Source of the DNA: Notospermus geniculatus
Lineage: Eukaryota; Nemertea; Pilidiophora; Heteronemertea; Lineidae
Direction: 5' to 3'
NCBI GenBank assembly: GCA_002633025.1
Contig: NMRB01000997.1
Location: 177,670 to 241,669, forward strand
Length of the DNA: 64,000 nucleotides
The translations under genes and the position numbers were made by a program. A model generated the notes under the pieces. The model saw nothing but the letters and a program-made list of their open reading frames with translations. It was not told the origin of the DNA and ran no database searches. Every line of letters begins with the position of its first letter. Positions within the stretch are counted from its first letter, which is position 1. Below, in pieces: positions 1 to 11,777 of the stretch.

Positions 1-2
1 CC

Positions 3-237
3 GAAACGCCAACGCCAACGTCTATCCTGCTGTTCGGTGCTCTTCGTGGCACCAAATGGGTTTGGCGTTCGTTGTTGGCGTTTTGGGGCTCTGCGAAAAC
101 AATAGGGAGTTTTCGCAAAGCCCCTGAAACGCCAACGCGAACGTCTACCTTTTGCTCAGTGCTCTCTTCGTGGCATCGAACAGTGGGTTTGGCGTTCGTT
201 GTTGCCGTTTCGGGGGTTTTACGAAAACTCCCTACTA
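3..237. repeat. Inverted-repeat element, one complete and one partial copy
   Basis: The stretch from about 105 to 237 has complementary ends: agggagttttcgcaaagccc on the left and its degenerate complement ending gaaaactccct on the right, with aacgccaacgc and gttgttgccgtt inside. Positions 3-118 repeat most of this unit with an offset of about 123 bp. This looks like a small non-autonomous DNA element inserted next to, or tandemly duplicated with, a second copy. Confidence 0.6.
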
Positions 238-599
238 TAATTCTAAACAGGATACGTAGCCTATACATACCACATTGAGAACATGTACCAGGTGAGCCCT
301 CACATCCACATAGAAAGGTCCAGATGTGTTGAAAGGAGGGCGTGCCTGATGGTCGAGTTGCGCAATGGACGTGATTTTTTTCGTGAGCTCGGCCTCTTTT
401 GTTGCTATTCGCTCTGAAAACAGCATATCACACGGTTGACATGAGAAGTTCTGGCATGCCGTTAATGTAAATTTGGAGAGTTTCAAAAGAGTCGATCTTC
501 CTGGTGTGTTGCTCACCCGGCACTACAGGCGGAGCTGTTGATAACGGGAAAGGAGTAATGAACGGTTAGCGGCCGGATAGTACGGTACCATGAAATCCT

Positions 600-885
600 G
601 TAGCTGGCTACAATGGACGCTGTAATGGCTAATGGTTGCTGTAGTGTTTATAATGGTCGATGAAGTGGCTAATGGCTATTGTAGTGGCTATAATGGTCGG
701 TGTAGTGGCCATGGTTGCCGTTGTGCCTGTAATGGCGGCTGTAGTGGCCAATGGCTGCTGTAGTGCCTTTTATGGTCGATACTAATGGTGGATGTCGTGG
801 ATAATGGTTGCCGTTGTGCCTATAATGGTCGCTGTAGTGGCTAATGGCCACTGTATAGCGGAATGACGGCTTTATAATATGGGTT
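600..885. repeat. Degenerate minisatellite (gtagtggctaatgg type)
   Basis: Imperfect repetition of words such as gtagtggctaatgg, ataatggtcg and ttgccgttgtgcc through about 285 bp. Units are diverged and of variable length. Open frames here (for example His/Tyr-rich ones on the minus strand) are products of the repetition. Confidence 0.65.
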
Positions 886-1466
886 GTGATTGCCGCTGGC
901 AGCGAAGTACTCGTGGCTAAAAGAAATTAGGGCACTGATCGGCCGCTGTGGGCCCCTAATAGTTCATGGCATATTGGATAGGCGTAAACCATGAATGATT
1001 GAGCTGCCAGGGTTTTGAAATGCGTGGGGATGTCGTCTGTCACCAATACCTGATATTTGCAAATTCGATTCGTAGCAACAGGTAGTTGTTTGCGTAGCGC
1101 TCGATTATTTACCTTCAAATCGGCTAACTATCGGCTTCCAACAACGGGACGGTAATCACGTAACGGTAACGATTAAATAGTTGCGGATACTGGGGCACGA
1201 TATGAGTTGAAACAGCCGTTTGTGATGGTAAATTGGTACTCCATACAAAAAGACTGTGATTACACCAAATCTGCGACTATTTTGGAACAATTTAGTGTGA
1301 ACAAACCTGGGTTTTAAGTGTGAGACAAACGGCTTGTCGTGTACAATGCAATCGCGGGAATGGGTCATAGGCTCTCACGTGAGAGCCTCACTGTAGGTAA
1401 GAAGCGGACAGTTTTCACAGAGGGCGTTCTTTACCATTACACCGGAATTTGCTTTCTTCGTCTTTC

Positions 1467-1551
1467 CATTCCTCCCACAGCGGGGTTTTTACCTCACTTT
1501 GCTGCGAGCGTATGAAGAGGAGCGAGACCAAAGCCCTGCTGTAGGAGGATG
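1467..1551. mobile_element. hAT-like MITE, copy 1
   Basis: A degenerate copy of the family with ends CATCCTCCCACAGCAGGG and its complement. The left end reads cattcctcccacagcgggg and the right end ccctgctgtaggaggatg. The flanks cgtctttc and cgtcttcc agree at 7 of 8 positions, consistent with an 8-bp target-site duplication. Confidence 0.65.
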
Positions 1552-2850
1552 CGTCTTCCCATTCCCTAAGCCAATTACACAATTAGTCTAACTACCAAGT
1601 CAGAATAACACCATCCTCGTTGTATGATAGAAGTACATGTAGGCCTCTGTGATCTATAGGTTACCTACCCGGTATCCCGTCTGACTGCGCGCAGCTGGAA
1701 TATGCCAGAATGATGAGAAATATCAGATATTCAAGGTAGGAGGACACCTGCTCCATTGTAGGGGTCAATCACTGAGGTCCCTGAAACAAGGAACATTCAT
1801 CTAGGATCATTTTCCCAGCGGACATCGTTTACTGTTGCACCGGTCCGCGCACTGTAATAGTCGATCAAATGAACTTCTGCATATTTACGAATCCGGTGTG
1901 ACAGGGATCAAAGTCCCCTGGAATCAAAGTCCGGTCTCAACGAATGATGTAGGGGTAGGGTGTCGAACTTTTGGGTGTCCATTAATTGTCATCATACCAT
2001 GAGGACATGAAAATTACTAAATATCACCAAAAACACTTGAAAAAAATATTTCATAATGAACAAAAAATGTTGCGGGAAAGATACGCGTCGAAGGCGAGTT
2101 CGCGAATGTCGCCTTCCGGCATTATGCCGGACGTTTTACTGGGTGTCCCTTCCATTGGCAATTTCACTTTGGCTTGTTTGAGCGAACGGGACCGAACTTT
2201 GATTACGTAACGATTACAGTATGATGCCTACCTGGTCTAGTGACACTCGTCCAGATCGATATCTCACATCGATAATCCGTTAATCCAGGCGATTAGTTCT
2301 CCCATATCCATAAACCATCCTGTCACAGAGTATCCCCAACATTCCTCTCAATTTCCGTTTTGTTCTGAAATAATTGTCCTTCATTCGTGAACACTTATCA
2401 AAGACGAGAGACGTACTCCACATTGCTGTGGTCCAGTTTCCATGATGATGGGGTCTAACAGCCACAGCAGCTGGCTGCTGACAGTCTTACTCGACCGCAT
2501 GGCCTGCCATCTGACGGAGACAACCAGAACTCATTCCCCCGGCCCGAAAAATGAAGACGTTGCCTTTAGATGGAGCGCGGACCGCACCATGATGTCGCGC
2601 CATGTCAAGATCGCGCCCAATGTTTTTGAATGAGGAAAAGTCCAAAGTAAATACATGTACCAACTGTCTCAGGATGGGTATTATTTTACTCAACAACTGT
2701 CGAGATTGACCAAGATATCGAAATCTCTAAATGTGGTGTTTTAAATTATTTCTGAATTTTCAACTGAATTTCAAGTGTAAAGATCCCAACACGGCTAACT
2801 AATTGATTTCCAATCACGGTGACATTACAAATATATTCTTTCCGGCTGTC

Positions 2851-2984
2851 TTAAGGCCTGAACCCACTCTCACGTTTTCCCGCCGCGGTTTCATCACTGC
2901 CCGACAAATTCTTTGTTATATTCTCGGTCCGCTGCCTTTTAACAAAGCATTTTCTGCCGCTACGTCAGTGGGTTCGGGCCTTTA
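2851..2984. repeat. Short inverted-repeat element
   Basis: The left end aaggcctgaacccact is the near complement of the right end agtgggttcgggccttt. The total is about 134 bp with no coding capacity, as expected for a MITE. Confidence 0.6.
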
Positions 2985-3588
2985 GATACAGAGATAGCAC
3001 ATTTTGCAATGGTCACTATTATTGTCATGGTTCTCTGTATGACATCACTCAAATGTGTGAAAAGAGCCGGAAATTTGAATTCGAAAATAATTACATTTTG
3101 CTGTTTATTTCGGAAATGGGTGGAGATTTTCAAATCAAACTGTTGTGAGTCCGGAAGTGATATCATAAGGCATTTGAAGCTGTAGGTAACTCATTTTGGT
3201 TTGCAAACTGGTCAGTTCCCCTTTAAGGCGTGCTACCCCTGAGTGCTGGCGATTGATGCCTTTTGCGAGGGTGCGTGGGTTCGAGTTTGGTGGGAACAAA
3301 AATTCATATCGCTTGCTTTTTGGAAGGAAGCTATGTCGTTCAGGTTAGAAACTTGTTTATTTCATCCCTTTCAAACCAGGTGAAATCGTTATTGTTCAAA
3401 TGTATACATTCTATAGATTATTCATGACATCAATGACATTTGTGTTTCTTATTGTGACGATCCTCCACGTGGCCCATATAGTGTCCTGGCTGGAAAGTTT
3501 TTAACCTATTTGTCTGATGGACCGGTACATGAGAGAAATCCCGATCATGGAAAGCTTTGTCAAACCAGCGTAAACAGTCCGAGATATC

Positions 3589-3716
3589 ATGGCGATCACC
3601 CTGTACCACTCTCCAGCCATACCGTCAGAATCGTTGCCAAGATGTTGGGTGTCGATCTTCGGTTACATGAGATTTCGGTCAATAAAGGGGAACAGATGAC
3701 AGAAGAATTTCTCAAG
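3589..3716 (+). pseudogene. Broken duplicate of GST exon 1
   Basis: This stretch repeats exon 1 of the GST gene at 4096-4236, including the start context gatatcATGGCGATCACC and a donor after CTCAAG. Relative to the intact exon it lacks 13 nt, precisely the part encoding the catalytic PGSAPC motif, so the frame is broken. Downstream codons remain readable (TVRIVAKMLGVDLRL). The duplicated unit extends into non-coding flanks (about 3350-3730 against 3835-4240). It is most likely a dead exon copy. A 5' alternative exon in another frame is possible but would lose the active site. Confidence 0.8.
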
Positions 3717-4024
3717 GTAGGACTTACTTCGTGGAACTTTTGGACTGAAAATGGTGTCTGAAGGTCAAAATGACCAGATTAGCTCTGAAGTTCACTTTTC
3801 AAACTCGGTGAATGTTTAGTAAACTCTGGCTTACCAATCGTTATTGATCAAATGTATGTATTCTTACAGATTATTCATGACATCACTTTAATATTTATGT
3901 TTCTGATTGTGACGATCCCTACATTGACCCCTAATTGTTTGTCTCCTGTGTTGAAAGTCATCTTTAACCTATTTGTCCGATAGACCGATACAGGAGAAAA
4001 TTCCGATCATAGAAAGTTTTGTCA

Positions 4025-4066
4025 GAGCTTGGAGGAATAAAATTTGAGAGGTTTTATTCCTCCAAG
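4025..4066. repeat. Hairpin cttggaggaata/attcctccaag
   Basis: A 42-bp perfect-armed hairpin just upstream of GST exon 1. It is absent from the duplicated exon copy at 3560-3588, where flanks are otherwise similar, so it is a later insertion. Similar cttggagga/tcctccaag hairpins occur at 6285-6311 and 35507-35541. Confidence 0.55.
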
Positions 4067-4095
4067 GACAGACAGCGTAAACAGTCCGAGATATC

Positions 4096-6275
4096 ATGGC
4101 GATCACCCTGTACCACTGCCCAGGGAGTGCCCCCTGCCATACCGTCAGAATCGTTGCTCGGATGTTGGGTGTCGACCTTCGGTTAAACAGGATTTGCATC
4201 ACTGAAGGGGAACAAATGAAAGAAGAGTTTCTCAAGGTAGGTTTTACTCAGTGCAAATTTGCTCTCAAGTTCGGTGTCCTTATAATTAATAGAGAGGTGT
4301 CCTCGTCAGTCCTGGTATGGAGATGTCCGCTAAGAGAGGTTCCACTGTGTATAGGCTACTTTTTGTCGCACCACAAAATCCCAAACTCTTGTCAGCCTGA
4401 TTGCGTTGAACCACCCATCATTGGATTCGTTGGGTCCTGGACTCCTCTTCACACCACACGGACTCAAGGCAGGCTGAACGTAATGACGTCACTTCCTGTT
4501 TCAGATCAATCCCCTCCACACTGTCCCGACGATCGTTGATGGTGACTTCATCTTGTGTGAAAGGTAAGCTATGGATCCCGAGAGCACAGAGGAAGAGATT
4601 GACGAAATCGGTCCCTTGGCAGTGGTGACTCGTGTTTTCCCGACAAATATTGCACGAATGACAGTATCTTTAATTCACATTTCATTGCCATTTCAGCCGA
4701 GCTATCGTAACCTATCTTTGTGACCAGTATCCTAAAGGCGACATTAGTGCAGCCCTTTATCCGCGGGATCCCAAAAAGAGGGCCCAGATAACCAAGTGGC
4801 TTGTCTACGGTGCGGAGAAAACCTTTTTAAAAGTCCTAGATTACGTTGTAAGTTGTTTGTTTTCCTACGGCATCAGTTATTTAGGGCCTAGTGACTTGAA
4901 ACACGATCTTTTCTCTGAAAAACTCGATCTTTTAGCATTATAACGCGATCTTTTTCGTTACGTCGCGATTTCTTTCGTTATGACGCTATCTTTTTCCGTT
5001 ATGACGCTACGTTTTCCGTTATGACGCTATCTTTTTCCGTTATGACGCTATCTTTTTCCGTTATGACGCTATCTTTTCCGTTATGATGTGATCTTTTCCG
5101 TTATGACGTGATCTTTTCTCGTTATAAGGGGTGGTTCATACTCCGTCCGGATTTTACGCCGACTATGATCAATTTCAGTGTGTGTGCACATTCACGTCGT
5201 GGAAACCTGCGATCAGTTTCATGCGCTTGACGGTCCGCGAGCGAGTATGAATTAGCCCTAACGCTATTTTTTCTCGTTATGACGTGACGATCTTTTCTCG
5301 ATAAAACGCGGTCTTTTCTCGTATGACGCTATCTTTTCATCGTCAATGTGCGCATAGGTTTAAGGCTGATTCATACTCCGTCCGGATTTTGCGCCGACTA
5401 TGATCAATTTCACTGCGTGTGCACATTCACGTCGTGGAAACCTGCGATCAGTTTCATGCGCTTGACGGTCCGCAAGCGAGTATGAATCAGCCCTTATAAT
5501 ACATCCCACGACATTTGTGTGTGTTCGTCCCGCCCCGACCCGCAATAATCTTATTACCTAAGGCTGCTTTTCCACGAGACGTTTGCGGACGCGGTTTCGG
5601 TGGCGGGAGCGGGTGCGGGTGAAACAACTAAAGGGAAATACGTTGGATCGATTTTTTCCACCCACGCCCGCAAACGCCTCGTGGAAAAAGCAGCTTTACA
5701 TACAAGGGCATAAAGAAGTTTGAATGGATTTTGACGGTGGGGGGGTGGGGGGCTTCTCTCGTTGAATAAGTGTTGTACTACGTGGAAGTGATATGTGGTG
5801 TCGCTGGACGACGGACCTTGTCTATTTGTTTGTTCAAGATTCGGCCGCAAGTGAGATCCGACCATCAGACAAATGAACGCAATGTGCGACACAACACGCG
5901 GCCTCTGTCCCACCACCTACGAAAATGTTGTCTGTCACGTGACATAAAACTCCACCCACTCTGTTTTTACAGATGCCTCACTGGTTCCTAAAACAGCCGA
6001 CAGATGAAGCCAGGAAGGCGATGGAGGAGAACTTTGACGTCCTGGACAAAATCTTGAAGGGGACGAAATACCTGACGGGTGACACACTGACCCTGGCTGA
6101 TATTTCCCTCCGCTGTAGCATCGGACAACTGGATTACACCCACTACACCATTCTGGGGAGAAAGAACCTCCAAGACTGGATGAGGAGAGTGGATGCTGTC
6201 CCAGAGAGGAAAGCAATCCGAAAGGATTTCCTTGAATATCTTGATCAATGCAGAAAAAATGGCGAAATTATGTAG
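4096..6275 (+). CDS. Glutathione S-transferase, delta/theta-like (4 exons, 217 aa)
   Basis: Exons 4096-4236, 4505-4563, 4697-4847 and 5973-6275 join in frame. Cytosolic GSTs conjugate glutathione to electrophiles. The N-terminal thioredoxin-fold domain carries PGSAPC with Ser11, the position of the catalytic serine in delta-class enzymes. The cis-proline site is TVPTIV (Pro55), and the glutathione-binding pair is Glu66-Ser67 in CESRAIVTYL. The helical C-terminal domain (about residues 90-217) has the usual LTLADISL core. Length is typical for the family. The start was chosen because ATG directly precedes the first beta strand. Intron 3 (1.1 kb) is full of tandem and inverted repeats. A damaged copy of exon 1 lies 0.5 kb upstream. 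The class call (delta versus theta) is inference; GST membership is firm. Confidence 0.92.
4940..5345. repeat. Tandem repeat cgttatgacgctatctttt in GST intron 3
   Basis: At least eight imperfect copies of a roughly 20-bp unit (cgttatgacgctatctttt and variants with gacgtgatcttttc). The array is interrupted by one copy of an inverted-repeat element at 5126-5260 and continues afterwards to about 5340. Confidence 0.75.
5126..5260. repeat. Inverted-repeat element, first of two copies
   Basis: About 135 bp with ends ggttcatactc and gagtatgaatta. A second, nearly identical copy lies at 5361-5497 in the same orientation, with cleaner ends gctgattcatactc and gagtatgaatcagc. Either segmental duplication inside the tandem array or two insertions of one family would explain this. 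Confidence 0.65.
5361..5497. repeat. Inverted-repeat element, second of two copies
   Basis: The terminal inverted repeat gctgattcatactc / gagtatgaatcagc is intact. The interior matches the copy at 5126-5260 at nearly every base. Confidence 0.65.
5559..5699. repeat. MITE-like inverted repeat
   Basis: The ends taaggctgcttttccacgag and its complement ctcgtggaaaaagcagctt enclose about 100 bp of G/C-rich spacer. It lies in GST intron 3. Confidence 0.65.
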
Positions 6276-7440
6276 AAACTGCCATCTTGGAGGATACTGA
6301 CTCCTCCAAGCTGCCATCAAGTGACATCCTCCCACAGCAGGGGTTTTTACCTCGCTCCTCTTTATCCGCTCACACAAACTTTGTGTGGAGTGTATGAAGA
6401 GGAACGAGACCAAGGCCCTGCTGTGGGAGGATGTCAAGTGAAGAATGGTGGCCATATGCTGTCATTTGATTGGTTGCTTGTAAGACGGAATTTGCAAAGG
6501 CTCCGACTCACAGTGAGGCTCCCAGCAGGTGTGGATCCAGAGGGGGCACCCTGGGCCACGCCTCCCCTTTTAGCCAACAAATCTGTAAAATTGACCGTGA
6601 AATACTGGAATTTGGCACAAATTTCAATGTTCCTAGCACAGGGAGCCCCATTCTTCCGAAATCCTGGATCCGCCCCTGCTTAACCAGAGGTCTCTGCTCA
6701 CCGAGGTACTTGTTCACAGAACTAGGCCTAGTAAAGAAAAGATTACCTGAGTTCTAGCAACTTTTTATTGTATTCTTTGGTACAGCAGACACAACAATTG
6801 TGCATAATATCGGTACAATTTGACGACAACTATGACAAAATGAACACAAGTGATGACTTGTCTGTGGTATTATATACCGAGGGTGAGAATCAACTGAAGA
6901 AAAACAAAATCTTATGCTTAGTTAGCCCAACACTAGCGATTGTCATGACCCCCCCCCCCCACACACATCTCTAAGCTATAGTGAAAATAATGTTACTGGT
7001 CTGATTCCAACCAAGTCGTTTTCACAAATTAAAGTCTGTGAATCATATCCACTGATTAACTTATCATTTAATACCACCCGAGGGTGCGATTTATGTCAAC
7101 ATTCAAAATGACACAGAAGATTCTGATCCAGGCTGAGATTTAAACTATCAATTTTCTCATCTATGGTAATATTTGATCCATTAAAATAGAAACGTAAAAA
7201 TAAGTTAGGACATCAATCGTTTTCTATCTTGGTTTCATAACTTGTATCATGATGTGCTCACTGAGCAAATCCTGTGTGGGAGCCAATCATTGTCATGTTA
7301 TACACAAACCAACTTGTCTGTTGAAACTTGATGATTAAGACTGCCCCCCATCTCAATGGGGTGGTCTTCTTTGTTCACTAAATGGTCCTGCTGCTGAGGT
7401 GAAAGGATCCTATCATCCTGCGTCCAGCCTAACACATTCT
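6276..7440. other. Spacer between convergent GST and Kelch genes
   Basis: This holds the 3' regions of two genes that end toward each other. It contains a small hairpin (6285-6311), a hAT-like MITE (6325-6433), a short poly-C tract near 6950 and AT-rich unique sequence. No exon is visible. Confidence 0.6.
6325..6433. mobile_element. hAT-like MITE, copy 2 with exact 8-bp TSD
   Basis: The ends CATCCTCCCACAGCAGGG and CCCTGCTGTGGGAGGATG are fully complementary. The element is flanked on both sides by tcaagtga, an exact 8-bp target-site duplication. It is about 109 bp and non-coding. The interior has ggtttttacctcgctcctct on the left and an imperfect complement (aagaggaacgagacc) on the right. Confidence 0.8.
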
Positions 7441-10316
7441 CTATATGACACTAGACAAACTCATTTCTCTTTCCTTCTTCTGTTTAATCCGCATACAGAC
7501 ACAGCTCAACCAGCTCCGACTGGACGCCATCTCTCCTATGATGGTCCACGAGTCCTTTGCTTCATCGTAACATTCAATGGTGTCATGGTATCTGGAAACG
7601 GAAGATCAAATGTGAAAGGAAATGTGGCATGAGTCAGGACACAAAAATGTCATGCAGCTAAATACAACTTATTCAAGTGGAGCAACAAGAATCATTACTT
7701 TGTGACCCAGAACTTTTATACATACAAGTGTGACTTCAATCCAGCTTAACTACCAATTCCACCTTCTGACACTCACCTGTCCCACCCTTCCTCTCCACCA
7801 AGTACATATATCTTGCCATCAACAACCGCGACACCTGGTCGGTAACGTCTCTCATTCATTGGACTCCTGCTCTCCCATTCTCCCTTCCAAGGATTGTAGC
7901 GCTCCACCTTGTTGGTGTTCTCTGTCGAGGCATGCCAACCACCTGAGGAAGATATCAAATCATCAAAATCTCACACAAGATATCACGCCTGACTTGAGTC
8001 GAGGATGTGAACTCAGGTGTTATAATGTACAGATAACATTTCACATGAGCTGCATCACAACTTGACGGTGTCTTGCTATCAGATCTGGTTTTTACCTATG
8101 ACATATATACATCCATTCAGCACACATGCAGCTGACCCTGATCTTGCTATCAACATTGAAGGTAGCTGGGCCCATTTGTTGTTCTTAGGGTTGTAGCACT
8201 GGACCAAGTCGATCCCGTCCCCGTCTTCAAGCACAGCACCACCTGGTGGAGACATTAGAAATCGAATATTATAATGTGAGCACGACGAGGGGTTGTACGG
8301 AGGGATTAAAGATGATTCAAACTTGTCGCAGAAACCTGAACTTCTTTCTCTATCATATTCTGCAATTACCTGTAACATACAAACGGCCCTCCAATACAGC
8401 GACAGCCGGGCTCGTCACGGCCATCTTCATATTCGCCACGAACTTCCATTCCTTGGTGGTCGGGTCGTAGAATTCAACACTATCCAGTCTGGAGCATCCC
8501 TCCCAGCCTCCAACTGCATAGACATGGCCGTCGAGCATCGCCAGACCTGAAAGAAATCAAAATGTTGAATATGAACTCATCAAACTTTGAAACTACCCTT
8601 GTCAGCTTGTCACTAATTCTCTTGGGTCAATCCCTCCACCCTCCACGGTAACTGAGTCAATGTTGTTTTCACTGTCTACATACCTAGTTCAGATCTTGAG
8701 ACATTCATCGACTCCAGTTGCTGCCATGTGTCCATAGTTGGGTCGTATCTCCAGAAAGCCTTGCTGGCAGATCCGTCAGGAAACTCTCCTCCAGCAAGGT
8801 AAAGCAGGTTTGTCCCTGAAAGCAATGGAAGACTTCTTAGAGACAAAGTACCACAAACTCAATATAGGCCTACATGTATGAACACATCCAGGATATCCCA
8901 GAATTGGGATGCAATCACTGGTTGTGAAGTTCAGCATCTCTATCAGGCACTTTTCCCTGTTGCAAACTTAATGCTGGCGTGACTCTCCTCAGAGGTATTT
9001 CACTCTACCTTTAAAGACAGATATCTTGGTTTATTTGATTGGCCCTCTGTACTATTCACACCACGAGAACACCAATGGCCCTCACCTGAGACAACCAAGC
9101 CATGTTTGCTGACAGCAAATGGAAGACAGGCCAATGTTCTCCACTCTTTCACTTGTGGGTTGTAACTTTCCACACTTCGTAACACAACTTTGTCATCTTC
9201 ACCTCCGACTGCTACAATGACTTCAGCTGTATCTAGAGCAAGAAGTACATGGTGTTAGTTTTTGACAAGTATTAGGCCTACTGACTTCAAAACAAGAACC
9301 AATTTATCTCGGAGATTGAACTGAGGTCACCACTCAGCTCTCCAAGTCAGGATACACCACAATACAAACCAGATGTCAGAATACAAACCTGATGCTTTTC
9401 TTGGTCTTGTCCGAGAAGAACGAAGTTCTGAACGCCTGTCTGGTAACAGGTGATAAACCTTGGCCTCCTCCACCAACTGACGACACTTGTTTGAACTTAC
9501 AATGGCAGGATATTTCTCAACGTAATCAAAAATAAAGTATGGGCTAATCAAAGGCAGACGGATGTTCTCAAAGACGTGTTCAAACTGGTCCTTGTGGCAG
9601 TCAATGTCACTCTCATACCACTGAACAACTGCATTGTACACCAACTCCTCATTATCAACTTCTAACTCATCACTTGAGATAAGTTCTATCAGCTTCGTAT
9701 ACTGGAGACTCCCGAACTCTTCAGATTCAAATACATCCTTGAAGTGCAGCAGAGTAAAGTTCTTTGCTTTGTTCTGCAAGTTGGTACACGACATTTGTTC
9801 AGCAAAACACCAAATGCCTAAGCAGTTTGATTCGTCCATGTTCTTCGCCATGTATTTGCAGCATGCCTCTTGGACTGGGAGAACCTGCAGGAGGCTAGCT
9901 GCGCCGAGGAGGGACTGAACATTTGTCTTGGTCAGGAGGATTTCTCCCGTATATGCATAGTCAATCAGCAATGATATCATGTGGGCATCAACACCGTTCA
10001 AAGTCACTTTATCCTGCTTGCTCTCCATCAGTTCACTTGAGAACATTGCTCGGAAATATGCACTAAAGGACGCAAGGACAACTCTGTGGCACGGAAATTC
10101 ACGGTCCTCAACGCATATTTTCACGTCACAAAACTTCTCCTCTTTCCGTAAACTATCCAATCCGTCCAAGATGTCTTTTGAATGGACCTCACTGCAGTAT
10201 CGATGATCGCCATCACAGCTGCTATCATCGGACGTGTAGCTGACCTCACCATCGCTATAACCTGTGTCATGGCGGCTCATCAAAGCTTCATGATTGAAAG
10301 GTAAAGAATCGGCCAT
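7441..10316 (-). CDS. BTB-BACK-Kelch protein, KLHL24-like (7 coding exons, 615 aa)
   Basis: Coding exons in transcription order: 9389-10316, 9086-9232, 8684-8815, 8370-8546, 8096-8242, 7777-7942, 7441-7591. Kelch-like proteins are substrate adaptors for cullin-3 ubiquitin ligases. The BTB domain (about residues 50-157; CDVKICVEDREFPCHRVVLA) and BACK domain (about 162-275) lie in the single large first exon. Six Kelch blades follow, almost one per exon, with GG and Y-x-P-x-x-x-x-W signatures such as YNPQVKEW and YDPTTKEW. The linker RTRPRKAS and the first blade resemble KLHL24 and its relatives, but exact orthology is inference. A Ser/Asp-rich N-terminal 45 aa precedes BTB. The last blade ends in a basic tail, and the stop is at 7441-7443. 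It is divergent from the ADPRH gene. Confidence 0.93.
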
Positions 10317-11777
10317 TTTTCCCCATAAAGATGCTGGCTAACTAGTTTATTATCAGCAAAATCACTCCTGTAGCATCATGATGTCTTCTCTTCAAAAGCT
10401 AGGGCCTAGATTTGCATCTGAAATGAAAGAGAGATACGACCATGANTAGGCCTATGCCGATGGCTGGGCTTTGGCCTGGCTGGCAGGCCTAGCCTACGGT
10501 ACACTCAACACTAACAGCCTAGGCCTACTGCATGCGTACTGCACTGCCAACACAGACTCAGTCAGCTACTACTACTAGGCCTACCGGTACAAGATCCAAG
10601 TTGATTGATCAGTTTGAGTTGAATGATGGGATTGAATCATTGATGCTAGGCCTATATTGTTTCTGTCATGTCTGTGATTGTGTTGTTTGTTGTTGTTTGT
10701 TTGGCATGTTTGCTGGGACTGGGTGTGGGGGGTGGACTGTCAGACACTAGACAGTGTCAGCCATGTCTTCATTCATCATTATCATCATTTTATGTTCATT
10801 TCTTGGGCCTACCGGTACATTACAAACGTCGCATCATTTTGACTTTTTCTTCGTTCATACTATCATAGCATTTTAGAATGAAGTAAACGCAAACCAGGAC
10901 AAGGATTTCATGCGATTTCGGGAAAGAAGTTTTAGTTTACTCGTTGCCAATAGATGGCCTCACTATTTTATTGTCCGTTGTTGTAACAAACTTTTGTCAT
11001 AATTTTTTCTTAAAACCGAAATAAATTGCTAAATATCCAATTTTAGTGATAGACTAATACATGCAGTGATCAAATTAGGGCCTAAACTAATACAGCAATA
11101 GAATAAAATGTGAACATTTTTATTTTATTGGTGTAGTGTTTTTGTTGAGAAACGTTAATTTTGTTACAGTCAAAGATAACTGTTTGCTCCCGATTGGTGG
11201 CGCTGAATCTGTTTACTTCCGTGTTTTTGATGTTGAAATCTGGGTGCGGATGCTCTCTGCTCCTGATTGTTAGAGAATCTTTACTCCTGTGTCTTTCAAA
11301 ATAAATCAGAATTGTTGTGAGAAATTAATGAGTATGCAATAGATCCCTACCTCTACGTTCGTCCCTTTGTGTAAGATTTCTTACAGCACTGCATTCATGT
11401 TCACCACACTGCTGCATGCTTGCTTGCTCACCTCGGGCATAGGGGAGGCCTGCCCTAGGCCTACTGTACTGAGCATAGCCACAGGTTCTTGTGGTTGGGG
11501 GACCATCGGTCCTTACACACTTTCCTATACGTTGTCAGTAAAGTGTGTAAGGACCTATGGTCCCGCAACCACAAGAACTTGTGGAGTAGGCTAGGCCTAG
11601 CATGCATGCAGAGAGAAGCCATTGACACACAAAGAAGGATGTGCCAACAGTGACAGTGACATTTATTTCTTCATTGCTGCTTACTGACCTTTTCATTTTC
11701 AGATGACACACAACCTGGGCATAAAACGACAATAATACAACACAACACACTGTGAGCGAGATAGACATACCAACAAC
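10317..11777. promoter_or_regulatory. Shared upstream region of divergent Kelch and ADPRH genes
   Basis: About 1.46 kb separates the two start codons, so both promoters must lie here or in 5' introns. It contains many taggcctac words, an unresolved base at 10445 and a strong hairpin at 11484-11579. No TATA box or other core element can be assigned with confidence. Confidence 0.45.
11484..11579. repeat. Hairpin in the ADPRH upstream region
   Basis: The arms ttcttgtggttgggggacca and tggtcccgcaaccacaagaa are nearly complementary, continuing into ccttacacac / gtgtgtaagg. The whole is about 96 bp and lies about 200 bp before the ADPRH start codon, possibly within its 5' UTR. Confidence 0.65.

Larger units (their letters stand above)
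1..3349. other. Gene-free left flank, repeats only
   Basis: No convincing exon is visible on either strand; the open frames are short and lack paired splice sites. It holds a truncated plus a complete copy of an inverted-repeat element (1-237), a degenerate minisatellite (about 600-885), a small palindrome ggctctcacgtgagagcc (near 1369-1386), a hAT-like MITE (1467-1551) and a second inverted-repeat element (2851-2984). Confidence 0.6.

Noticed and set aside
669-851. His/Tyr-rich 60-aa minus-strand frame
   Set aside because: Product of the degenerate minisatellite at 600-885.
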